Assembly (NCBI GenBank): GCA_030635865.1
Contig: DAOVYA010000124.1
Coordinates: 1-5,620, forward strand
Source of the DNA: Gammaproteobacteria bacterium
GTDB lineage: Bacteria > Pseudomonadota > Gammaproteobacteria > UBA9214
Direction: 5' to 3'
DNA: 5,620 nucleotides
Part shown: positions 1 through 5,620 of the stretch, piece after piece
How positions within the stretch are numbered: position 1 is the first letter of the stretch
Layout of the letters: each line of letters starts with the position of its first letter
Position numbers and translations under genes: made by a program
Notes under the pieces: model-generated
Seen by the model: the letters and a program-made list of their open reading frames with translations, nothing else
Told to the model about the DNA's origin: nothing
The model's database searches: none

Positions 1-381
1 ACATTCTCTGCAGATGAATGCCGCTACTGTGAGTTACTGGAAGAGGAGTTCCTGCAGCCGATGCTGCTGGGTGGTGAATACAGGGACAAGATCATTATCC
101 GCAAGCTGGTACTCGACAACGGTTCACGGGTCTCAGATTTTTCCGGGCAGCAGATCGACGCGACCCGACTATCCGACCGCTACCGGGTATATGTCACACC
201 TACCATGTTGTTTATCGATGAAAACGGTACGGAACTTGCCGAACGCATGGTGGGGATCAACACGCTGGAGCTGTTTGGCGGCTACCTGGATGACTGCATC
301 GAGACAGCCTGGTTGATGATCAGGAATCCCGCCGGACTGGTGAAGCTGCCGGGCTGCCGGCTGAAACAGACGACCCGGTAA
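1..381 (+). CDS. Thioredoxin-fold protein with CxxC site, C-terminal part (5' end outside window)
   Basis: The frame is open from base 1 to a TAA stop, giving 126 residues; the start lies before the window. Numbering from the first visible residue, the redox motif CRYC is at 7-10, preceded by an acidic run and followed by a helix-like stretch (ELLEEEF). The segment VTPTMLFIDENG at 65-76 is the thioredoxin cis-proline region, with P67 placed next to the active site, followed by the usual strand and Gly-Thr turn. These are hallmarks of the thioredoxin-related (SoxW/Thioredoxin_2-like) group, whose secreted members handle periplasmic disulfides. The N-terminus that would show a signal peptide or lipobox is missing, so location is unknown. 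The last 20 or so residues are a basic tail beyond the fold. The methionine at base 61 is internal, because it would discard the CxxC site. The gene is convergent with algR and abuts it with no spacer. Confidence 0.85.
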   Translation, partial: TFSADECRYCELLEEEFLQPMLLGGEYRDKIIIRKLVLDNGSRVSDFSGQQIDATRLSDRYRVYVTPTMLFIDENGTELAERMVGINTLELFGGYLDDCIETAWLMIRNPAGLVKLPGCRLKQTTR

Positions 382-1122
382 TCAGTCCTGCAATGCCTTT
401 ACCAGCTTGCGAATGTCCGCAACATGCCTTCGACTGACCTCCAGGGATTCATCTACACCATCGAGCAGGATCCGTGCATGCCCTTCAGCATCCTTGTCCA
501 ACCCGCAGAGATAACGCCTGGCGATTAATGCATTGCGGTGAATGCGAACAAACTGGTCACCGAATTCCTGCTCCAGTGTTTTCAATGTCTCTTCAATCAG
601 TACCTTCCCGTCTGCCGTACACACCGTTACGTACTTCTGGTCAGCAAGGAAAAAACGTATCTCACAAACCGGTATCAATTGCAGTGCGCCACGCACCCGT
701 GCACAAATACGTTGCCGGGCAGCCGGGGTTTCGTCGGCCTGTTGCAGTGATACCGCCTGGATACGCGTAAGACGGCGTGCATTCTGCAACGCCTCTTCAA
801 GACGTTCCTGGCGCACCGGCTTCAACAGGTAATCCACGGCATGGGTATCAAAAGCCTGTAATGCGTAATCGTTATAGGCCGTGGTAAAGATAATTGCCGG
901 GGGCTGCTCCAGTACCAGCAGGTGCCTTGCAGCCTCGATGCCATCCATGCCCGGCATGCGTATATCCATCAGCAGTACGTCCGGCTGGCTCGCTTCCGCC
1001 TGTGCAAGCGCATCCTGGCCATTTGCCGCCTCGCCACAAACCGTATAACCCTCAAGCGCCTCAAGCATGCTGCAAAGGCGACTGCGTGCCGGTGCTTCAT
1101 CATCAACAACCAGTACCTTCAT
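382..1122 (-). CDS. algR: AlgR-like response regulator (receiver + LytTR DNA-binding domain)
   Basis: This complete 246-residue protein has an N-terminal receiver domain (about 1-120). D7/D8 form the acidic pocket, D53 in LLMDIRMPGMDG is the phosphoacceptor, T80/T81 the switch threonine region and K101 in LLKPV the conserved lysine. A linker at about 120-138 leads to a LytTR domain (about 139-242) that contains FVRIHRNALIARR, typical of DNA-binding LytTR proteins. Length and sequence match Pseudomonas AlgR (about 248 residues) closely by eye, including the segment around EVLL..LK.LE.EFG. It should bind promoter direct repeats and act on transcription once activated by the partner kinase. The ATG overlaps the kinase stop codon by four bases (ATGA), which indicates translational coupling, and purine-rich GGAGAACAGGG sits just upstream. 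In Pseudomonas this gene is followed by hemC; here a convergent thioredoxin-like gene takes that place. The targets in this organism cannot be read from the sequence. Confidence 0.93.
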   Translation of the reverse strand: MKVLVVDDEAPARSRLCSMLEALEGYTVCGEAANGQDALAQAEASQPDVLLMDIRMPGMDGIEAARHLLVLEQPPAIIFTTAYNDYALQAFDTHAVDYLLKPVRQERLEEALQNARRLTRIQAVSLQQADETPAARQRICARVRGALQLIPVCEIRFFLADQKYVTVCTADGKVLIEETLKTLEQEFGDQFVRIHRNALIARRYLCGLDKDAEGHARILLDGVDESLEVSRRHVADIRKLVKALQD

Positions 1123-2195
1123 GAAACCCTGTTCTCCGGAAACCTCAGTGTTACCTGGTATATTCCATCCGACATGGAAGCATCCAGACCAGCCTTCGCA
1201 CCAAAGGCAATTTGCAAACGCTGACGTATATTTTCCTGGGCAATATGGTGACCTTCCTGATGACTTCGCGGCCCGGTTTCCGCTACCGGGTTACTGATCC
1301 TGATTTGCAGCATGCCCTTGTCGCTCTCGCCGGCAACCCGGATGGTCCCGCCCCGGGGCAGCATTTCAATGCCGTGATAAATGGAATTCTCCAGCAGCGG
1401 CTGCAGTATCAACGGCGGCACCCGCACATCCTGCGGCATACCCTCCATATCCCACTCTACCGACAGGCGTTCGCCAAGCCGTAGTCTCTCGATATTCAGA
1501 TAGCGTTGTGCCAGGAGTATTTCATCGCCCAGACTTGCCTGCTCATGCGAATTATTCAGTGCTGCCCTGAACAGGTCAGACAGGTCCTCGATCGCTGTCT
1601 CAGCCGCTGCCGGTTCGGACCGCGTCAATGCAGCAATGGTATTCATGCTGTTGAACAGAAAATGCGGCCGGATACGTGCCTGCAGGGCCTGGATGCGCGC
1701 ACGGGCTTCCGCCTGCAGTTGCTGGCGCCACTGGAACTGTACATAAAGATGCCGCAATACGATTGCCGCCACCACGGTGCTGATCGTCAGGTTACGGAAC
1801 AAAAACAGCGCATGACTGTCCACCTGCATCAAGGGAAACAGGGTACTCCTCATCATCATCCAGAAAGCCACCTCGCTCACAACACTCGTAACCAGCAGCA
1901 CCAGCAGGTAACTGATTATAGCCGCTGCCGTATTGCCCAGCCTCGACAACAGCGGCCTGCTGATGCAGAGGACAGCCGCGCTGGTGAGCGCAATCCATTG
2001 CACGAACAGTGAAATCAGCCCCAGTTCACTCCACGGATCACTCAGCCAGCCGGGAGTGACAAGCGCCAGGATAAAGGCCAGCAGTTCAGCGATCACCACG
2101 ACGGCAAAAACGATGCGTACCTCGCAGAAGCTGGGCAGAAAAAAGTGCTCTGCCAGCTCGATGCCGCCCTGATCCCTTGAATCCAGCTTGCCCAT
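1119..2195 (-). CDS. algZ: AlgZ/FimS-like membrane sensor histidine kinase (LytS-type)
   Basis: This 358-residue inner-membrane kinase has four predicted membrane segments, at about 27-47, 57-79, 89-112 and 128-147. An amphipathic, glutamine- and arginine-rich linker (about 150-172) follows, then a His_kinase domain. The phosphorylated histidine is H178 in [12 protein letters not shown]. The N-box is [13 protein letters not shown] with N270. The ATPase G-box position reads [14 protein letters not shown] (about 314-327), which keeps the ENIRQRL part but lacks the glycines of a normal GxGIGL motif. Length and order match AlgZ/FimS, whose ATP-binding region is also atypical. There is no separate periplasmic sensor domain, so the signal is probably sensed in or near the membrane. 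The ATG start has only a weak upstream GCAGGA. The gene is first in a two-gene operon with algR and diverges from argH. Partner assignment rests on adjacency, the 4-bp overlap and family knowledge. Confidence 0.9.
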   Translation of the reverse strand: MGKLDSRDQGGIELAEHFFLPSFCEVRIVFAVVVIAELLAFILALVTPGWLSDPWSELGLISLFVQWIALTSAAVLCISRPLLSRLGNTAAAIISYLLVLLVTSVVSEVAFWMMMRSTLFPLMQVDSHALFLFRNLTISTVVAAIVLRHLYVQFQWRQQLQAEARARIQALQARIRPHFLFNSMNTIAALTRSEPAAAETAIEDLSDLFRAALNNSHEQASLGDEILLAQRYLNIERLRLGERLSVEWDMEGMPQDVRVPPLILQPLLENSIYHGIEMLPRGGTIRVAGESDKGMLQIRISNPVAETGPRSHQEGHHIAQENIRQRLQIAFGAKAGLDASMSDGIYQVTLRFPENRVS

Positions 2196-2336
2196 GGTTA
2201 CAGTTTCAATCCTGCCATCCCGGCATGCAAGCTACCGGGCTCGCCGACACCTGTCAGTACATCCACGCGCAGAAAACGCATATATGCACCGGATTGGTTA
2301 TACTGCGCCACTACAGACATTCCGGTTATTGTAAAC
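2196..2336. promoter_or_regulatory. Divergent regulatory region between algZ-algR and argH
   Basis: This 141-bp gap separates two outward-reading genes and must carry the start signals of both. A perfect 10-bp palindrome GCATATATGC lies at 2278-2287 and is a possible operator. I see no clear ArgR box and no convincing sigma-70 pair reading toward algZ. Confidence 0.6.
2299..2304 (+). promoter_or_regulatory. Candidate -10 box for argH
   Basis: TATACT matches the sigma-70 -10 consensus at five of six positions and lies 32 bases before the argH ATG, which would give a leader of about 25 bases. No good TTGACA-like -35 box stands 16-18 bases upstream. A TG lies just before the hexamer but is one base off the extended -10 spacing. 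This is only a candidate. Confidence 0.35.
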
Positions 2337-3737
2337 ATGACGGACGATAGCTCCTCAACAAAACCCTGGGGCGGAAGGTTCACTGAATCGACCGACGCCT
2401 TCGTTGAAGCCTTTACCGCCTCGATCGACTTTGATCAAAGGCTCTTTTCCCACGATATCAAGGGTTCGATTGCGCATGCCCGCATGCTCGCCCACGTCAA
2501 TATTCTTACCAGGGCGGAATGCGACAGTATTGTTGGCGGACTGGAAGAAATCCACGTGGACATCGAACGTGGTGAATTTGTCTGGTCGACGGAACTCGAA
2601 GACGTTCACATGAATATCGAAGCGCGCCTGATCGAGCGCATCGGGGAAACCGGCAAGAAGCTGCATACCGGCAGGTCGCGCAACGACCAGGTCGCTACCG
2701 ACCTGCGCCTTTACCTGCGGGATGAAATTGACAGGCTTTGCGGTGCACTGACCCGGTTGCAATCCGCCCTGGTCGACATCGCAGATCGCGAGGCCGATAC
2801 CATCATGCCCGGATTTACCCATTTGCAGGTTGCGATGCCGATCAGTTTCGGTGACGACATGCTTGCCTGGGAAGCCATGCTGGAACGTGACCATCAGCGC
2901 CTGCAGGACTGCCGGAAACGGGTCAATATAATGCCGCTGGGGGCAGCTGCCCTGGCCGGTACCAGCTTTCCAATCGACCGGGAGTACACGGCCCGCTTGC
3001 TGGGCTTCGATGCGCCGGCAGGCAACTCGCTGGACGCAGTCAGCGACCGGGATTTCGTTATCGAATTCTGTGCTGCGGCGTCCGTTATCATGATGCACCT
3101 GTCACGGTTCTCGGAGGAACTGATACTCTGGTCATCGGCACAATTCAACTTTATTGAACTACCGGACCGCTTCTGTACCGGATCCAGCATCATGCCCCAG
3201 AAGAAAAACCCGGATGTGCCGGAACTGGTGCGTGGCAAGAGTGGCCGGGTGGTGGGCCACCTGCTCAGCCTGTTGATGCTGATGAAGAGCCAGCCACTGG
3301 CCTATAACAAGGACAACCAGGAAGACAAGGAGCCGCTATTCGACACGGTCGATACCCTGAAAGGCTCACTGCGGGTATTTGCCGATATGATGCCGGTAAT
3401 CGAGGTGCAGCGTGAGCAGATGGCAGCCGCCGCACAACAGGGTTTTTCAACTGCCACGGATCTTGCTGACTACCTGGTACGCAGGGGCATCGCCTTCAGG
3501 GATGCACACGAGATCGTCGGCCGTGCCGTGCGCCTTGGGATCGACACTGGAAAAGACCTGTCGGAAATGACGCTGGATGAATTGCAGGGTTTCTCTGCAG
3601 TCATTGGTGAGGACGTGTTTGACGTGTTGACGCTGCAAGGTTCCATGGCAGCACGCAACCACCAGGGCGGGACCGCTCCCGAACAGGTACGCAGCGCTGT
3701 CGCTGCTGCCCGGCAACGGTTACAAGACCGTCAATAG
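2337..3737 (+). CDS. argH: Argininosuccinate lyase
   Basis: ArgH splits argininosuccinate into arginine and fumarate, the last step of arginine biosynthesis, as a cytoplasmic homotetramer of the fumarase/aspartase superfamily. The 466-residue length is typical. The start region WGGRF (11-15) is the family N-terminus. TGRSRNDQ (111-118) is the substrate-binding signature, GFTHLQ (159-164) carries the catalytic-region H162, and the flexible-loop signature [12 protein letters not shown] (282-293) holds the active-site serine. The C-terminal [14 protein letters not shown] and HEIVGRAV segments are also conserved. The stretch after GFTHLQ reads [10 protein letters not shown], where many homologues have a form like xAQPxxFGHH; the core residues are intact, so I expect an active enzyme. 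The ATG has almost no Shine-Dalgarno sequence (GTTATTGTAAAC before it). The gene diverges from algZ and is followed by its own terminator, so it is probably transcribed alone. Confidence 0.98.
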   Translation: MTDDSSSTKPWGGRFTESTDAFVEAFTASIDFDQRLFSHDIKGSIAHARMLAHVNILTRAECDSIVGGLEEIHVDIERGEFVWSTELEDVHMNIEARLIERIGETGKKLHTGRSRNDQVATDLRLYLRDEIDRLCGALTRLQSALVDIADREADTIMPGFTHLQVAMPISFGDDMLAWEAMLERDHQRLQDCRKRVNIMPLGAAALAGTSFPIDREYTARLLGFDAPAGNSLDAVSDRDFVIEFCAAASVIMMHLSRFSEELILWSSAQFNFIELPDRFCTGSSIMPQKKNPDVPELVRGKSGRVVGHLLSLLMLMKSQPLAYNKDNQEDKEPLFDTVDTLKGSLRVFADMMPVIEVQREQMAAAAQQGFSTATDLADYLVRRGIAFRDAHEIVGRAVRLGIDTGKDLSEMTLDELQGFSAVIGEDVFDVLTLQGSMAARNHQGGTAPEQVRSAVAAARQRLQDRQ

Positions 3738-3748
3738 CCATCCCGGGT

Positions 3749-3783
3749 GCAGGAGACGGCATGCCGGCTCCCGCATTTATTTT
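3749..3783 (+). terminator. Rho-independent terminator of argH
   Basis: Eleven bases after the argH stop, GGAGACGG (3752-3759) pairs with CCGGCTCC (3764-3771) around a CATG loop, with one A-G mismatch. Outer G-C pairs (3749-3750 with 3773-3774) lengthen the stem past one further mismatch. The run ATTTATTTT (3775-3783) follows at once. A GC-rich stem plus a T-rich tail fits an intrinsic terminator and separates argH from the next gene. Confidence 0.65.
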
Positions 3784-3811
3784 AAAGTGACGCATGGAAT
3801 TACCGCTATAC

Positions 3812-3815
3812 AGGA
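3812..3815 (+). promoter_or_regulatory. Ribosome binding site of the PAS/GGDEF-like gene
   Basis: AGGA lies three bases before the ATG at 3819, which is closer than usual. It still supports this start, because the frame has no other ATG, GTG or TTG between the upstream in-frame stop at 3783-3785 and 3819. Confidence 0.45.
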
Positions 3816-3818
3816 CCC

Positions 3819-4625
3819 ATGAAAGACTTATCCTTTAAAGAAGCGCTGGCCTTACTGGATATCTGCCCGATGGCAATGCTGCTCGTCGGCCAGGACAACA
3901 ACATCCGTGGCTGTAACCAGGCCTTTACGGCCCTCACGGGTGAGTCTGCCAGTACACTCGATATCGATACGCAACAGGACCTGCTTGCGCCCTTGCTTGG
4001 AGAGGGGACGATTATCAACTGGGTCACGCCGGACGGCGACGAGCGCTGGCTGGCCGTTGAAACCGTGGCAGTTGGTGATGCCGACGCCATTGCCCGGTTC
4101 TACCTGGACGTTACTGAAAAACTGCGGCTTAAAAAAGAACGTGATGCCCTTGCAGCCGAGCTCAGCGAACAATCCCTCAAGGATGAACGGTTAACCGGCC
4201 TGTTAAGCCAGAACGGGATACTGGTTTCCCTGGAACCGCTGGTGGCCCGCTGCCGACGTTACAGCAGTCCCCTGTCCGTTATCGTCATGAGCGTCGACAC
4301 CGGGCAGGAGATTGACACAGTACTTCGCAGGTTGTCCTTCCTGCTGAAAGACCAGACCCGCTGGGCAGACCTTGTGGGCTGTAACAATGCGCGTGACTTT
4401 ATACTCGTTCTGCAGGAAACCACCCGCGATTCCGCCTTGCAGCTGGTTGAAAAACTCTCCGCCAGGCTGGCATCCATGAACGCTGGCACTGCCGACCCGA
4501 TTCTCGCCAGCTACGGAATTGCCCAGTGCAAAAAAAGTGATGATGCCGCTTCATTGCTGGAACGTGCCGAATCCGCACTGGCCGAGGCACTCACCAGCGA
4601 AAGCCGCACCTCGATCGCCAAGTAA
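3819..4625 (+). CDS. PAS domain protein with degenerate GGDEF domain (probable c-di-GMP sensor or adaptor)
   Basis: This 268-residue protein has no signal peptide or membrane segment. A PAS fold covers about 9-103, ending in FYLDVTEKLRLKKERD, and a charged helix or coiled coil (about 100-121) links it to a GGDEF-like domain. That domain begins ERLTGLLSQNGI (123-134, compare D.LTGL.NR), continues with RCRRYSSPLSVIVMSVD (144-160), and ends in the usual C-terminal helices up to about 258. The signature position reads NARDF (190-194) instead of GGDEF. The stretch between D160 and the VLRRL helix is only about 7 residues, so the loop with the nucleotide- and metal-binding residues is gone, and the first metal-binding aspartate is a serine. 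The inhibitory-site motif RxxD is kept as RWAD (181-184) with the correct five-residue spacing. A diguanylate cyclase activity is therefore very unlikely; binding of c-di-GMP is inferred. The gene stands alone between two hairpins. Confidence 0.85.
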   Translation: MKDLSFKEALALLDICPMAMLLVGQDNNIRGCNQAFTALTGESASTLDIDTQQDLLAPLLGEGTIINWVTPDGDERWLAVETVAVGDADAIARFYLDVTEKLRLKKERDALAAELSEQSLKDERLTGLLSQNGILVSLEPLVARCRRYSSPLSVIVMSVDTGQEIDTVLRRLSFLLKDQTRWADLVGCNNARDFILVLQETTRDSALQLVEKLSARLASMNAGTADPILASYGIAQCKKSDDAASLLERAESALAEALTSESRTSIAK

Positions 4626-4656
4626 TTCAGCTATCTTGCTGAACTAAAAGATATTT
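4626..4656 (+). terminator. Weak terminator after the PAS/GGDEF-like gene
   Basis: Directly after the TAA stop, TTCAGC (4626-4631) and GCTGAA (4638-4643) form a perfect 6-bp stem with a 6-base loop. The following sequence CTAAAAGATATTTT is AT-rich, but the T run comes about 10 bases late. It could end transcription weakly or protect the 3' end. Confidence 0.4.
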
Positions 4657-4727
4657 TACCCAACCCCTCCGGTTGTCCCGCAAGCAACAGCTATTGATTT
4701 GTTAACCTTTCGCGTGGTCGATAGTTA

Positions 4728-4739
4728 CTGTAATTACAG
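4728..4739. promoter_or_regulatory. 12-bp perfect palindrome, possible operator
   Basis: CTGTAATTACAG is fully self-complementary and is flanked by ATAG (4721-4724) and CTAT (4741-4744), which are also inverted copies of each other. It lies about 12 bases upstream of the ribosome binding site of the short frame at 4762. The position and symmetry fit a dimeric repressor site, but no regulator is identified. Confidence 0.35.
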
Positions 4740-4751
4740 GCTATTCCCACC

Positions 4752-4760
4752 GGAGAAGGG
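4752..4760 (+). promoter_or_regulatory. Strong ribosome binding site before the short frame
   Basis: GGAGAAGGG lies directly before TATG, with six bases between GGAG and the ATG at 4762. It is the best Shine-Dalgarno sequence in the window and argues that translation really starts, or once started, here. Confidence 0.6.
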
Positions 4761-4761
4761 T

Positions 4762-4860
4762 ATGCATAACAAACTCACCATGCTGGCTCTGGCGGCGGCA
4801 CTGACGCCGGGCACAACCGCCTGCCGCCAGCCGGATGGTTCCTTGCAGGTCGCATCCTGA
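4762..4860 (+). CDS. Short signal-peptide-like reading frame, possibly a truncated exported protein
   Basis: The 32-residue product begins MHNKLTMLALAAALTPGTTA and continues with C21 and a short polar tail ending at a TGA. It has a basic N-terminus, a hydrophobic core of about 11 residues (7-17) and a cysteine near the end, the outline of a lipoprotein or secretion signal. The residue at -3 of the cysteine is Thr rather than Leu, so a true lipobox is doubtful. A strong ribosome binding site precedes it. The mature part would be only about 12 residues, so this may be the surviving 5' end of a longer gene cut off by a frameshift or by the repeat element that starts 33 bases further on. A shift by one base after the tail gives another 15 or so codons up to a TAA at 4892-4894. 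I do not recognise the family. It could also be a genuine very small lipoprotein. Confidence 0.4.
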   Translation: MHNKLTMLALAAALTPGTTACRQPDGSLQVAS

Positions 4861-4882
4861 GTCGTTCCAGGTGGTTTCCGTC

Positions 4883-5055
4883 AAAAAAAGATAATCTCGC
4901 GCAAAGACGCCAAGACGCCAAGAAAAATCCAAAAAAACTACTGTCACAGAGGACACAGAGAATCAAGATGGCTCAAATCATATACAGACTATGACGTGCG
5001 TGCCGCATTCGTTGGTCTTGTTTTTCTTTGCGTCTTGGCGTCTTTGCGCGAGATT
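4883..5055 (-). terminator. Possible terminator for the hydrolase gene formed by the inverted repeat
   Basis: Read on the minus strand, the 35-bp stem is followed after three bases by seven T residues (A run at 4883-4889). A hairpin plus a T tract suits termination of the hydrolase transcript, whose stop lies 34 bases before the element. The 93-base loop is far larger than in normal intrinsic terminators, so the call is tentative. Confidence 0.3.
4893..5055. repeat. MITE-like element with 35-bp terminal inverted repeats
   Basis: The left arm (4893-4927) and right arm (5021-5055) are inverted copies that match at 34 of 35 positions, separated by 93 bases. Inside each arm the motif CAAAGACG / CAAGACGC recurs in tandem. 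The centre carries two copies of CACAGAG (4945-4951 and 4954-4960), and an inverted copy, TTCTCTGTGG, lies just outside the right arm (5061-5070). There is no transposase, so it would be non-autonomous. Sequences of this type (CTTTGCGTCTTTGCGCGAGA, CACAGAGGACACAGAGAA) are familiar to me as intergenic repeats in many proteobacterial genomes, and their translation gives spurious small proteins. I see no clear target-site duplication. The element lies between two gene ends or small frames and interrupts no full-size gene in the window. Confidence 0.8.
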
Positions 5056-5089
5056 GGGTTTTCTCTGTGGCAACGTATATGGATAGCAA

Positions 5090-5620
5090 CTAGGTAGCTT
5101 TCAACACTTTCAGCATCCACTCACGAATATCCCCGATCTCTTCGGGGCACACCGCGTGCTGCATGGGATAGGTGTGCCAGTCAACCGAATAGCCCTGTTG
5201 TTCCAGTTCCGCGCATGACTGCTCAGCCAGCACTAACGGCACAACGGGATCACCCGTCCCGTGCGCCATCATCACCGGTATGGCACGATTGGCCTCCGCA
5301 GCCTCCTGTTGCAGGGTATCGGCCAGCGGCAAATAGGCTGACAGCGCCAGGATACCTGCCAATGGCTGCGAGTAGCGCAGGCCGGTATGTAACACTACCG
5401 CACCGCCCTGTGAAAACCCGGCCAGCAGAATGCGACCGGCATCAATGCCGTTTGCGATTTCACGCTCGATCAATGCGTGCAAGCGCCGCTCCGACTCGCG
5501 GATCCCCTCACCGTCCTGAGCCCGCCCGAAATCCGTGGCCTGCAGGATGTCATACCAGGCCGGCATCACCGCGCCATTGTTGATGGTCACCGCACGGCTC
5601 GGTGCATGTGGCAACACCAC
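5090..5620 (-). CDS. Carboxylesterase/phospholipase-type alpha/beta hydrolase, C-terminal 176 residues (5' end outside window)
   Basis: The frame is open to the window edge and ends at a TAG. The first visible residues, VLPHAPSRAVTINNGAVMPAWYDI, match the region about 45 residues into this family (compare FPHAPxRPVTxNxGxxMxxWYDI), so the real start is upstream and the GTG at the edge is an internal valine. Numbering from the edge, the nucleophile is S70 in the elbow GFSQGG (68-73), the acid D124 in HGTGDPVVP, and the base H155 in MQHAVCPEE, so the triad is complete. Family members of about 215-225 residues are cytoplasmic serine esterases that cleave short-chain esters, lysophospholipids or protein thioesters. 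The substrate here cannot be told. Its 3' end faces the inverted-repeat element. The visible part has no frameshift or missing residue. Confidence 0.92.
   Translation of the reverse strand: MVLPHAPSRAVTINNGAVMPAWYDILQATDFGRAQDGEGIRESERRLHALIEREIANGIDAGRILLAGFSQGGAVVLHTGLRYSQPLAGILALSAYLPLADTLQQEAAEANRAIPVMMAHGTGDPVVPLVLAEQSCAELEQQGYSVDWHTYPMQHAVCPEEIGDIREWMLKVLKAT

Larger units (their letters stand above)
4626..5089. other. 464-bp stretch without a full-size gene
   Basis: The gap between the PAS/GGDEF-like gene and the hydrolase gene holds, in order: a weak hairpin after the first gene, a 12-bp palindrome, a short reading frame with a strong ribosome binding site, and a long inverted-repeat element that fills its right third. 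The remaining bases (about 4657-4727 and 5056-5089) show nothing I can name. Confidence 0.7.

Noticed and set aside
1506..2012. 168-codon plus-strand frame opposite the sensor kinase
   Set aside because: It is an antisense shadow rich in Gln, His, Arg and Cys, while the opposite strand encodes a clear kinase with H and N boxes.
2198..2383. 61-codon minus-strand frame spanning the argH start and the intergenic region
   Set aside because: It overlaps the argH N-terminus in antisense, has no good ribosome binding site, and would occupy the shared promoter region.
2355..3098. 247-codon minus-strand frame inside argH
   Set aside because: It is an antisense shadow of a strongly conserved enzyme gene; its composition is not protein-like and it shows no domain.
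3807..3812. TATACA as a -10 box giving a leaderless PAS/GGDEF-like transcript
   Set aside because: It overlaps the ribosome binding site, has no -35 partner, and a leaderless message would be unusual here.
4762..4860. Short frame as LptM/LppL, the small lipoprotein often found near lysA
   Set aside because: The conserved CGxKGPLY core is absent and no lysA or dapF follows in the window.
4741..4966. Two minus-strand frames of 63 and 71 codons across the left part of the repeat element
   Set aside because: They are translations of the repetitive CAAGACGC/CACAGAG sequence with Phe- and Cys-rich composition, no ribosome binding site, and the look of the spurious small proteins this repeat family usually produces.
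4893..5055. CRISPR array or tandem repeat array
   Set aside because: The two 35-bp copies are inverted, not direct, and there are only two, with one 93-base interval; no spacer series exists.

Overview
The window looks like chromosomal DNA of a gammaproteobacterium. The strongest reason is the divergent arrangement of argH with an AlgZ/AlgR-type two-component pair, which is the arrangement I know from Pseudomonas. The protein sequences are too divergent for it to be Pseudomonas itself, and the locus does not continue into hemC/hemD as it does there. Base composition is moderately GC-rich and even. I see no tRNA, rRNA, CRISPR array, transposase or phage gene.

Layout. Positions 1-381 (+) hold the 3' end of a thioredoxin-fold protein with a CRYC redox site. 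Its stop codon directly abuts the stop codon of the convergent algR-like gene (382-1122, -). That gene overlaps the algZ-like sensor kinase gene (1119-2195, -) by the four bases ATGA, so the pair forms a tightly coupled operon. A 141-bp divergent regulatory region (2196-2336) separates it from a complete argH (2337-3737, +), which ends in a hairpin terminator. Next is a stand-alone gene (3819-4625, +) for a PAS protein with a decayed GGDEF domain. A 464-bp stretch (4626-5089) without a full-size gene follows. It carries a weak terminator, a 12-bp palindrome, a 32-codon signal-peptide-like reading frame behind a good ribosome binding site, and a 163-bp element with 35-bp inverted ends. The window closes with the C-terminal 176 residues of a carboxylesterase/phospholipase-type alpha/beta hydrolase (5090-5620, -) that continues past the edge.

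How the parts relate. argH makes arginine in central metabolism. The kinase and regulator are a LytS/LytTR-type signalling pair, which in Pseudomonas controls surface behaviour such as type IV pili and alginate. The PAS protein appears to be a second signalling protein, more likely a c-di-GMP sensor or adaptor than an enzyme. The most notable items are the degenerate GGDEF domain that keeps its RxxD inhibitory-site motif and the long inverted-repeat element. The rest is ordinary housekeeping and regulatory sequence, and I found no clearly new multi-gene system.
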